NCBI RefSeq assembly: GCF_000317145.1
Contig: NC_019697.1
Location: 682,001-746,000 of the forward strand
Direction: 5' to 3'
Source: Chamaesiphon minutus PCC 6605
GTDB lineage: Bacteria; Cyanobacteriota; Cyanobacteriia; Cyanobacteriales; Chamaesiphonaceae
DNA length: 64,000 nucleotides
Part shown: positions 56,907-64,000 of the stretch, one piece after another
How the letters are laid out: each line of letters opens with the position of its first letter
Numbering within the stretch: position 1 is the stretch's first letter
The notes under the pieces: model-generated
What the model was told of the DNA's origin: nothing
Seen by the model: the letters and a program-made list of their open reading frames with translations, nothing else
Database searches by the model: none
Made by a program: the position numbers and the translations under genes

Positions 56907-57719
56907 ATGACTAAAACAGTACTAATCACAGGTGCCTCGACTGGGATTGGACGAGCCACGGCACAACTATTTCAGCAGCAAGGTTGGAACGTAGTCGCCA
57001 CCATGCGATCGCCCGAAAAATCGCCCGAACTAGCCGAGCTGCCAAATGTACTGTGCTTGCCGCTAGATGTGACTCAATCGGAAACGATTCATGCGGCGAT
57101 CGATCGGGCAATCTCCCAATTTGGGACGATCGATGTTGTAATTAATAATGCTGGCTACGCACTGATCGGGGCGTTTGAAGCTTGCGAGATGGCTGATATT
57201 CGCGCTCAATTTGAGACGAATGTCTTTGGCTTAATGGAAGTCACGCGGGCGATCTTGCCGCACTTTCGGCTTCGTCAACAGGGCGTTTTAGTTAATGTGG
57301 CTTCAGTCGGCGGACGGATGACATTTCCGATTTATAGTCCCTACCATGCCACCAAATGGGCGGTAGAGGGTTTTTCCGAATCATTACAATACGAACTGCG
57401 ACAGTTTAATATTAAAGTCAAAATTATCGAACCCGGCCCCATTAAAACCGATTTTTATAGTCGATCGATCTCAGTTGCCAAAAAAGCTGGATTGACTGTA
57501 TACGATGAATATGTCAATCGAATTTTACCGAAAATGGATGCAGCGGGTAGCAACGGTTCGCCACCAGAAGTAACCGCCCAAGCCATCTATCGCGCTGCCA
57601 CCGATGGTACCGGGAAGCTACGCTATCCGGCTGGCGGCAATGCTAGCTTCTTACTGGGCTTCCGCAAGCTCCTACCCGATGCGTGGTTTATAGGTATCAT
57701 GCGACGCGGGATCGAGTAA
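56907..57719 (+). CDS. Short-chain dehydrogenase/reductase (classical SDR)
   Basis: 270 residues. TGASTGIG at the N-terminus binds NAD(P), NNAG is the structural motif, and YHATK holds the catalytic Tyr and Lys, with the Ser in NVASVGG. The C-terminal part resembles oxidoreductases of the retinol- or sterol-dehydrogenase-like group. Substrate unknown. The sequence upstream (56864-56893) duplicates bases 56949-56978 inside the gene with three differences. Confidence 0.9.
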   Translation: MTKTVLITGASTGIGRATAQLFQQQGWNVVATMRSPEKSPELAELPNVLCLPLDVTQSETIHAAIDRAISQFGTIDVVINNAGYALIGAFEACEMADIRAQFETNVFGLMEVTRAILPHFRLRQQGVLVNVASVGGRMTFPIYSPYHATKWAVEGFSESLQYELRQFNIKVKIIEPGPIKTDFYSRSISVAKKAGLTVYDEYVNRILPKMDAAGSNGSPPEVTAQAIYRAATDGTGKLRYPAGGNASFLLGFRKLLPDAWFIGIMRRGIE

Positions 57720-58039
57720 TTAGTTGATAGTGAATAGTTGATAGCTACGGAGCAACGTCGTAAATCTTGACTAGCCAGCAATAAGCCCCCGCAGATACCT
57801 GACTAAACGCACTAATGCGTATCGCCAGAGGCGAGGCTGCGCCAGCGACCAAAATCGCGCCGAGGTCTCCTCGGCGTGCGTTTTGGTCAAGACAACGCGT
57901 AGTGTCTCGGCGAGAAACGCGCCCAACCGCAACCTACTCGACCCTTACGCAGGGGAGTCTGGAGGTTCCGACCCCCAGATCCGGGTTTCGCTCGCACCAG
58001 TAACGATCTCATGTATACCCGATCTCAGGTGCTACCAAA
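57720..58039. other. Intergenic region with long imperfect hairpin and dispersed repeat
   Basis: No gene is supported in these 320 bases. GACCAAAATCGCGCCGAGG (57847-57865) pairs with CCTCGGCGTGCGTTTTGGTC (57869-57888). The motif GGAGTCTGGAGGTTCCGACC near 57953 is followed by CCCAGATCCGGGTTTCGC; this block is a dispersed sequence in cyanobacterial genomes as I recall it. The SDR and the alcohol dehydrogenase converge here, so the hairpin may end both transcripts. Confidence 0.55.
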
Positions 58040-59065
58040 CTAATGTGGAATCATTGCCACCTTAATTACTTCCCGATTCCTCATATCTTCAAAAGTTTGG
58101 GCTAAATCCTTGAGGGGGCGTCGATCGCTAATTAATAATTCAAAGGGGATCTGCTTGCTCGCGAGCATCGTTAGAGCTGCGCGGACGTGGTGGGGAGTAT
58201 TATGAAACACCCCTTTGAGCGTGAGTTCGCTGTAGTGGAGCAGATCGGTATTAACGCTAATCGTCGTATCTTTCGGACAACCGCCAAATAAATTAATCGT
58301 CGCACCCGGACGCCCGCAAGCGATCGCAGTTTCCCACACGCTCGGTACCCCAGTGGCTTCGATAATGATATCAGCACCCCACCCCTGAGTTAAATCCTTC
58401 ACAGTGCTAGGAATGTCACACTGACGGTAATTCCAAATCCGATCGGCTCCCAACTCTTCGCCCACCGCCAAACGGCGATCGCTACCGCCAAATAGCCACA
58501 CCGACTGACATTGACTCGCCATCACCGCCACGAACATCAACCCGATCGCCCCATCGCCAATGACGACTACTCTAGAATCGGGGGTAAAATTGCTGCGCGC
58601 GACCCCATGCAAAACACAAGCCAATGGTTCGGTCATCGCCGCTAAATCGGCATCGAGATCGGCGGGGATATGCAGTAGATTGTGACGGACGATCGGGGCG
58701 GGAATATTAATATATTCGGCAAAAGTCCCGTTATTCCAAGTTAAATTCGGACAGAGCGAATACTCTCGATGTTGACAAAAAAAGCAACTCATGCATGGAG
58801 CTGAATTGTTAGCCACTACCCGATCGCCAACGCGCCAATCCGTGACACCGCGACCGACGGCGATAATTTTACCCGCCCCTTCATGTCCGAATCGAGTTGG
58901 CAAATCGAGCATTTTGGCATGTCCGCCGCGCCGCCAGACTTTAAGATCCGTCCCGCAAGTAGTCGCAGCGGCAATCTCGATCGTCACTTCACCTTCGGCA
59001 GGCGAGGGCGGATCGATGGTTTCGAGGCGGAGATCTTCGCGACCGTAAAGGAGGGCTGCTATCAC
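58040..59065 (-). CDS. Zinc-dependent medium-chain alcohol dehydrogenase
   Basis: 341 residues of the MDR family. Catalytic zinc ligands are Cys37 (TCGTDLK), His61 and Glu62 (GHEGAG). The structural zinc site is formed by Cys91, 94, 97 and 105 (CMSCFFCQHREYSLC). The Rossmann motif is VVVIGDGAIGLM. It resembles the threonine/sorbitol dehydrogenase-like group. Substrate cannot be told from sequence. It converges with the SDR gene. Confidence 0.88.
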   Translation of the reverse strand: MIAALLYGREDLRLETIDPPSPAEGEVTIEIAAATTCGTDLKVWRRGGHAKMLDLPTRFGHEGAGKIIAVGRGVTDWRVGDRVVANNSAPCMSCFFCQHREYSLCPNLTWNNGTFAEYINIPAPIVRHNLLHIPADLDADLAAMTEPLACVLHGVARSNFTPDSRVVVIGDGAIGLMFVAVMASQCQSVWLFGGSDRRLAVGEELGADRIWNYRQCDIPSTVKDLTQGWGADIIIEATGVPSVWETAIACGRPGATINLFGGCPKDTTISVNTDLLHYSELTLKGVFHNTPHHVRAALTMLASKQIPFELLISDRRPLKDLAQTFEDMRNREVIKVAMIPH

Positions 59066-59489
59066 AATTCGATCGGCAATCGAGCCTGTTAGAGAGCTAC
59101 TTCAGTATAAGAAACTTTGCGATCGAAAATCCAAGCTCGATCGGAATTTGAGGATTCAAGGATTGACAGGTGATGGTTGTCGGTACTATCTCTACCCATT
59201 ACCGATCGGGATTTGAGGATTAGAGGATTGACAGGATTGGGAGATCGGTACTATCCACCCATGATTACCCATTACTCATCCACCCATCCCCCTCTCATTT
59301 GTTATTACAAATAACTTATTCCACCACGAAAGACAGGATATAATATAGTGTTTCAGGCTGGCAAAACCTCGCCCCTAGAAAATCGAGCTAGTTGTAATTG
59401 CGATGGTGTAGCCTCCGCACGCGAGCATCGCACGACTCGGACAAGGCAGGCAATCGTCAGGCACAATTTCTTCCCATAATATCCGCAAT
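59066..59489. other. Intergenic region with direct repeats
   Basis: No gene is seen in these 424 bases. A direct repeat (GGATTTGAGGATT, two or three bases, AGGATTGACAGG) occurs at 59147-59171 and 59208-59240. Copies of ACCCATTA and CATCCACCCATC follow near 59270-59290. A GCCTCCGCACGCGAGCATCG stretch at 59411-59430 is again a dispersed-repeat type. A weak promoter for the next gene may be present in the last 100 bases. Confidence 0.5.
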
Positions 59490-59876
59490 ATGAACGACAA
59501 AAAAGTAGAAGATCCTAAATTGGTGATAGTTTATTTTGCTAATGGTACCGTCCAATGGGTGAAGTCTGGCAGCACCAATCAATGGTCTAGGGATGGCGGT
59601 AGGGTAAACAAATTTTTTGAAGGCAGGGTTTATCAGACAGCAACTGGCGAAAAAGTGAAGATCAAGCAGCATTTTAAACTCCTAAATACGGTATTTATGG
59701 ATGTAGGAACTGGTGCATTTCTCGATACAGTTAGGGAAGATTTGCTCGGCTTAGTGCCAGATCCTAATGATAGTATCCAGCACTGCAAATGGTGGGATGT
59801 CGATTGGTCTTGCCCGATCGTTTTTGAGCCAAAACCAGAACGCAAGCCATATAAAAGTCCGATCGTCCGCAGCTAA
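59490..59876 (+). CDS. Hypothetical protein (128 residues)
   Basis: The start MNDKKVEDPKLVIVYFANGT is followed by QWVKSGSTNQWSRDGGRVNK, and the end contains CKWWDVDWSCP. No signal peptide or membrane helix is evident. The protein is beta-rich and polar. I recognise no family. It stands alone, flanked by intergenic repeats; the frame is well above chance length and shows the CGATCG pattern of native genes. Confidence 0.6.
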   Translation: MNDKKVEDPKLVIVYFANGTVQWVKSGSTNQWSRDGGRVNKFFEGRVYQTATGEKVKIKQHFKLLNTVFMDVGTGAFLDTVREDLLGLVPDPNDSIQHCKWWDVDWSCPIVFEPKPERKPYKSPIVRS

Positions 59877-59996
59877 TCCACAATTATTCAGCAAAATGTA
59901 CAAAATCGACAGCAACTCAAATATCTAAGCGTGCGAGTTAGCTGTAAACTTGGCATGACGATGAAACGACTTGTCGATATAGATGAGTGCTAAAAC

Positions 59997-60881
59997 ATGA
60001 AAGAAATTTTAATTCTCGGTCAACAGGGACAAGTTGCTTGGGAGCTGCAAGTGACGCTGGCGACATTAGGACGGGTGACGGTCTTAGGATCTCAAGATCT
60101 AGACTTAGCCGATCCCGATCGGATTAGAGCCAAGATCGCTGCCCTCCAACCGCAAATTATTGTCAATGCGGCAGCTTATACCGCCGTGGATAAGGCTGAA
60201 AGCGAGCCAGAATTAGCCATGGCGATTAATGGCACCGCGCCGGGGATTCTCGCCGAACTAGCCCGCAAATCTCAAGCTTTACTGATCCATTACTCGACAG
60301 AGTACGTCTTTGACGGTCGTAAAACTACTCCCTATCTAGAAACTGACACTCCAAATCCAGTCAGTGCCTATGGAGCTAGCAAACTTGCTGGAGAGCAGGC
60401 AATTACCCAAGTAGATTGCGCGCACCTGATTTTGCGGACGACATGGGTATATGGCAATCGGGGCAAAAATTTCTTACTGACGATTTTGCGACTAGCCGCC
60501 GAACGTCCCGAACTCAAAATCGTCGCCGATCAGGTAGGCGCGCCGACTTGGAGTAGATCGATCGCTGAAGCAACCGCCCAAATCATTGCCCAGTCTCATC
60601 CAGATCGATCGAATTTGAAGGGGATTTACAATCTCTCCGCAGCGGGTAAAACTAGTTGGCATGGGTTCGCGACTGAGATTGTCTCTGAGTATCGATCGCA
60701 TTATCCCGATCGACATCTGGCTGTCGAAAATATTTTAGCGATTCCAGCTACCGATTATCCTACTCCCGCCCAACGTCCGGCTTATTCGATCTTAGATAAC
60801 AGTAAGGTGTTGGCCGATTTTGGCGTCCAGTTACCAGATTGGAATGCTAGTTTGGGTCAGTTATTTGCCAGATGGCAATAA
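59997..60881 (+). CDS. rfbD: dTDP-4-dehydrorhamnose reductase
   Basis: Reduces dTDP-6-deoxy-L-lyxo-4-hexulose to dTDP-L-rhamnose with NAD(P)H, for cell surface polysaccharides. The 294 residues show the Rossmann motif ILGQQGQVAWEL, NAAAYTAVDKAESEPELA, STEYVFDGRKTTPYLETD and the YGASKLAGEQ active site (Tyr, Lys). NLSAAGKTSWHGFATEI follows. Other rfb genes are not in the window. Confidence 0.93.
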   Translation: MKEILILGQQGQVAWELQVTLATLGRVTVLGSQDLDLADPDRIRAKIAALQPQIIVNAAAYTAVDKAESEPELAMAINGTAPGILAELARKSQALLIHYSTEYVFDGRKTTPYLETDTPNPVSAYGASKLAGEQAITQVDCAHLILRTTWVYGNRGKNFLLTILRLAAERPELKIVADQVGAPTWSRSIAEATAQIIAQSHPDRSNLKGIYNLSAAGKTSWHGFATEIVSEYRSHYPDRHLAVENILAIPATDYPTPAQRPAYSILDNSKVLADFGVQLPDWNASLGQLFARWQ

Positions 60882-61159
60882 GCACAAGCTCGCTTGCAAA
60901 ATGTCAGGTGTTGGGTTCTGGCGATCTGTTTCAGAAGAACCCAATGTCATTGTTATCTAAGAGATTATTTGAAGCCAGGACACTTAGATAATGCTTTGCG
61001 CAGCTCCATCGGTGCGTTACTTACCGACAACGAGCGGGAAGTCGGACAACCAAAAGTCATACTTTCAACCATACCATTGGCTCTAAACTTGGCATCGATC
61101 GGTAGCGAACCACTATCGAAGATGGCCACATAACCGTTACCACTTTTTAAGGTGCGCTG

Positions 61160-62426
61160 CTGACGGGGCGACAGGTCGCCTGAAAACTCGGCAGAGAGAC
61201 AACTCTAGACAAATAGTATCAAAAAAGATAGGGTAAGAGAGCTTCTTACCCAAAAAACAATTAAATGTTACCAGAATTGTATCATGCCCATTTGTCAGAA
61301 AAATTCACACGCGGTAACTACTTATTGACAATTTTATTGATTCAAGTAGTGCAATCTATTAAAGAAGTCACGCTAGAAAGCATCGCAACAAAACTAGCGA
61401 TGCCAATTAAATTTGAAAGCAGAAGAAAAAAGTCCAGAGATTTTTATCAAATGATGAATGGGATTTAGATAATGTTTGGTTATCACTAGTGATTGCTTGG
61501 ATTAAAGGCAATGTCAAACAGAATAATATTATATATTTAGCAATAGATCGAACCAAATGGCAATCAAACAATATTTTGATGGTCAGTATGATTTGGCGAA
61601 AGAGAGCAATTCCTATTTATTGGCAAATGCTTGATAAACAAGGGAACAGTACATTGGAAAACCAACAATTAGTATTAACCCCAGTATTCGCTGCCCTATC
61701 AGATTATAGCTTGTTGGTACTGGGAGATCGTGAATTTTGTAGTGTTACTCTTGCGAACTGGCTTAGAGAGCAGAAAATAGATTTCTGTTTACGACTGAAA
61801 AAGAATGTTTGTATCAAGACTGAAGAGGAATTGTGGACTGAACTGAAAAGGCTAGGATTAGAGCCAGGAAATAGCTTTTTTAATCAAGAAGTAACAATTA
61901 GAAAAACTGCACCAGTTGAAGGATTTAACCTAGCAGGTAAATGGCTAGGTAAATATCGAAATATTACCACAAAAGAGCCTTGGTATATTCTGACCAGCTT
62001 GGCAGATCTACAAGCAGCAGTTGATACCTATGCTAAAAGATTTGGAATTGAGGAGATGTTTCGAGACTTTAAGGGCGGAGGATATAACTTAGAAAAGACT
62101 AATTTAACGGGCGAACGATTGAGCAAATTATTGATTTTGCTATCACTAGCATACTTGAAGAGTATCATCCAAGGGATAGATATCAAATCAAAGCAAGTTC
62201 AAGAATATCTCGGCAGAAAAACAGAACATCACCGAAAATATGCTAGACATAGCACTTTCTATATTGGACTCTGGGGTGAATCATGGGTCGATTCAACATC
62301 TAGTAATTGGCAGGTTGTTGTTGAATTAATGTCTTTGTCCCCACATAAACTACCTAATTATCAACAAGGCTTGAGAGCTATGAGACTTATCCTATCAGCG
62401 TTATAGGCGACAAGTCGCCCCGACAG
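61160..62426 (+). mobile_element. IS4-family insertion sequence, 1267 bp
   Basis: The 22-bp terminal inverted repeats are at 61160-61181 and 62405-62426. Both start CTG and contain CGGGGCGAC and GTCGCCT, with three mismatches. The flanking 9-bp duplication GGTGCGCTG is at 61151-61159 and 62427-62435. CTG ends and a 9-bp duplication fit the IS4 family (IS10/IS50 style). It carries one transposase gene in two overlapping frames. Confidence 0.92.
61265..62406 (+). CDS. IS4-family transposase in two frames, possible programmed -1 frameshift
   Basis: Frame 1 (61265-61468) encodes the N-terminal part (MLPELYHAHLSEKFTRGNYL). Frame -1 is open beyond the annotated start at 61489 back to KVQRFLSNDEWDLDNVWLSL and continues to 62406. 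It carries the catalytic Asp in LAIDRTKWQ, Asp in LVLGDREFCS and Glu in RFGIEEMFRDFKGGGYNLEK. The join falls at AGA AAA AAG, the classic slippery heptamer A AAA AAG; a -1 slip there gives a full-length protein of about 380 residues. It is either programmed frameshifting or a recent mutation. The stop codon lies inside the right terminal repeat. Confidence 0.82.
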
Positions 62427-62867
62427 GGTGCGCTGATAAGACCCCATCCATTTTTTCACACTTCCCAGTAATTCTCGCCCCTGACTAGTGCTACCTGGAG
62501 CAGAATCATCCCGAAACAGGCGATCGATCGCCACTTCTGGATCTGGTTGGGCGGTAGCAGACATTGCTAACGAACAGAGCGAGACTAACGACATTGCTAA
62601 GACAATAGCGATCCGATTGGTAGATTGTATATTTATTACCTTCATGTCGATTGATGACCCGATTGTAATTTTCCCTAGATCTTAGCTCATGCTGCCAACT
62701 CTGGTAGCGATTGATTCAACTGCCAGTCAGGCACTTTGCTCAAGTATTCGAGCAAGTACTTAAGGCATCGAAAGCAAGATGCTCTTTCCGCTCTGGTTTG
62801 GAGTAACTCAAAATCTTTAAGTTGACACAAGTGCCCTTGTGGTTACCGTCCTCAACCTGGCTTAGAT

Positions 62868-63977
62868 CTACTTCACCAATCGATGCTCCTGCCGAGAGGC
62901 TACGCCAACAAACCAATTTTCCATCACGGTTCCCCACGCCGATTGTGAGAAGACAGTTTCGGCAGCATGACGACAGTTGGATCGATCGATCTCATCCAAA
63001 TTCTCAATCGCCCGTACTAAAGCATCTACACTGTCTGGTTCGATCAAAAACCCCGTTTTACCATCTGCAATGATTTCGGCAGGCCCCCCACGCCGATAAG
63101 CAATGACTGGGACGCCACAGGCGAGAGCTTCGATTGCTACATTTCCGAATGCTTCTACCCAGCGAGGTGTCATTAACATTCCTTTACACGATCGGAGAGC
63201 TTGTTGTAACTCATGAGTGGGTAAAAAGCCCAGATATTCGATCGGCGCGTGGGGATAATCGCGTTGAATTTGTGCCCAATAATCTGGATCTTGAATTTTG
63301 CCCATAATTTTGAGCTTCATCCCCGTCCGCTCGGCGGCGGCGACAGCATCTTCAAGAGCCTTTTCTGGCGAGATTCTGCCCAACCAAGCCAGAGTATCCT
63401 CAGGAGTGTCGCAGTACTCATAGATAGCCGGATCTACCCCACTTCCGCCGACGACACAACATCGATCTGCAAAGCTAAAAGTCTCGGCTTGAGTGCGCGT
63501 ACATACGCCGATCGTCCCAGGGAAATCGATCGCCACGCGTTCGATCGCTAAATCGATCGCGGCGATTTGCGAACCCATGCTGACAAAATGCGCGATCGGT
63601 CGATCGAAAAACGGGGTTAGATAAAATGGCAGCCAATCGAAAGCCGTATTAAAAATAATGTCATAATCGTGTTGGATCGCTCTGGCTTTTGCCCACATAT
63701 TCGCCAACACTGGATCTCCTGGCATGACAATAGATGCCGCTTGTTCCTGAGTTTGAGCGGTGATTTGGAGTTCTCCAGGGATTTGAATAATCGACAGATC
63801 GCCTAAATCAGAACCCATGGGCGCGATAATCTCGATCTCATGTCCGCGCGATTGCAGTTCGCGAGCGAGATTGGCGATCGTTAGTTCTACACCTCCCCCT
63901 AAACCAGAACCTAAAGCACCCACTGGCGTGGAGAGAATGAGAATTTTGAGTGGGGATCGAGCAGAAGAGATATTCAA
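62868..63977 (-). CDS. Glycosyltransferase family 4 protein
   Basis: 369 residues of the GT-B fold. The N-terminal loop GSGLGGGVELTIANLA and the C-terminal EAFGNVAIEALACGVPVIAY with RRGGPAEIIADG show the donor-binding E-x7-E motif (Glu of EAFGNVAIE). It likely adds a sugar during surface glycan synthesis, in line with rfbD nearby. The start shown is a TTG at 63977. The frame stays open to the window edge, so the true start may lie outside. Its last 15 residues run over the GCTTCGCC-type dispersed repeat, so the end may be altered. Confidence 0.88.
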   Translation of the reverse strand: MNISSARSPLKILILSTPVGALGSGLGGGVELTIANLARELQSRGHEIEIIAPMGSDLGDLSIIQIPGELQITAQTQEQAASIVMPGDPVLANMWAKARAIQHDYDIIFNTAFDWLPFYLTPFFDRPIAHFVSMGSQIAAIDLAIERVAIDFPGTIGVCTRTQAETFSFADRCCVVGGSGVDPAIYEYCDTPEDTLAWLGRISPEKALEDAVAAAERTGMKLKIMGKIQDPDYWAQIQRDYPHAPIEYLGFLPTHELQQALRSCKGMLMTPRWVEAFGNVAIEALACGVPVIAYRRGGPAEIIADGKTGFLIEPDSVDALVRAIENLDEIDRSNCRHAAETVFSQSAWGTVMENWFVGVASRQEHRLVK

Positions 63978-64000
63978 AAGACGAACAGATCGGTGGACGC

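Larger units (their letters stand above)
60965..62645 (-). pseudogene. Exported small protein split by an IS
   Basis: The 5' part (62645-62427) encodes a signal peptide (MKVINIQSTNRIAIVLAMSL to MSATA) and VKKWMGSYQRT. The 3' part (61150-60965) encodes LKSGNGYVAIFDSGSLPI, then MTFGCPTSRSLSVSNAPMEL and KCPGFK. Removing the IS and one 9-bp duplication joins them in frame (SYQRTLKSGNGYVAIF) to give 134 residues. Similar domains with a GSY...GxGYxxxF pattern occur in cyanobacterial secreted proteins. Function unknown. The insertion should inactivate it. Confidence 0.8.

Noticed and set aside
57815-58065. Two short plus-strand frames in the SDR-ADH spacer
   Set aside because: They cover a hairpin and dispersed repeat and contain no recognisable domain.
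62740-62937. 65-codon minus-strand frame upstream of the glycosyltransferase end
   Set aside because: Overlaps the glycosyltransferase C-terminus in another frame. The VEDGNHKGTCVNLKIL part looks protein-like but cannot be tied to any family.

Overview
The window is from a cyanobacterium. The evidence is kaiABC with rpaA close by, a form I RuBisCO operon (rbcL-rbcX-rbcS), the LrtA-type hibernation factor, the manganese ABC transporter mntCAB, a plastoquinone-type UbiA, PEP-CTERM exported esterases, and dense CGATCG palindromes through the core genes. Codon use and the GATCG-rich style fit a Chamaesiphon-like or related lineage, but that is an inference. I found no rRNA, tRNA or CRISPR array.

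Layout. 1-9.4 kb: the tail of a GNAT acetyltransferase, mntCAB (minus), thrB (minus), lrtA, an FHA-fused penicillin-binding protein and a membrane-anchored Ser/Thr kinase. 9.4-16.6 kb: two tandem GDSL esterases, the rbc operon, infC (apparently without an ATG/GTG/TTG start at the expected place), an alpha/beta hydrolase and a BON protein. 16.8-27.3 kb: ilvH, the whole circadian clock kaiA-kaiB-kaiC, a histone-deacetylase-like relic, a small recombinase-like protein, a CBS protein, larB, an exported protein, ubiA, and rpaA, the response regulator that carries clock output. 27.5-35 kb: a two-partner secretion locus (TpsB, and divergently a TpsA-CHAT protease fusion) whose TpsA gene is split by an ISAs1-like element with perfect 10-bp target duplications. 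35-40.6 kb: an aldehyde dehydrogenase family protein, a three-gene operon of small membrane proteins, a DUF1822/IS630 chimera and two transposase relics. 40.6-46.7 kb: a chemotaxis-like CheA hybrid kinase with an N-terminally truncated methyl-accepting protein; the cluster carries a complete IS exactly at the MCP stop codon, an IS5 fragment and a MITE-like repeat.

47-64 kb: an AraC regulator, two small unknown genes, the 2-oxoglutarate decarboxylase / succinic semialdehyde dehydrogenase pair that closes the cyanobacterial TCA cycle, then an AT-rich, CGATCG-free island (about 52.1-54.28 kb) with two DUF488 genes and a probable dual-OB protein. After that come a zinc-ribbon protein, nadC, a tandem-repeat exported protein, a short-chain dehydrogenase, a zinc alcohol dehydrogenase, rfbD, an exported small protein split by an IS4-type element (9-bp target duplications, possible -1 frameshift transposase), and a GT4 glycosyltransferase.

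Themes. Core metabolism and clock genes sit between short repeats (heptamer tandem repeats, palindromes, MITE-like units). Insertion sequences have recently broken at least two genes that can be rebuilt in frame. The most promising little-described modules are the secreted TpsA-CHAT protease and the DUF488-DUF488-dual OB island.
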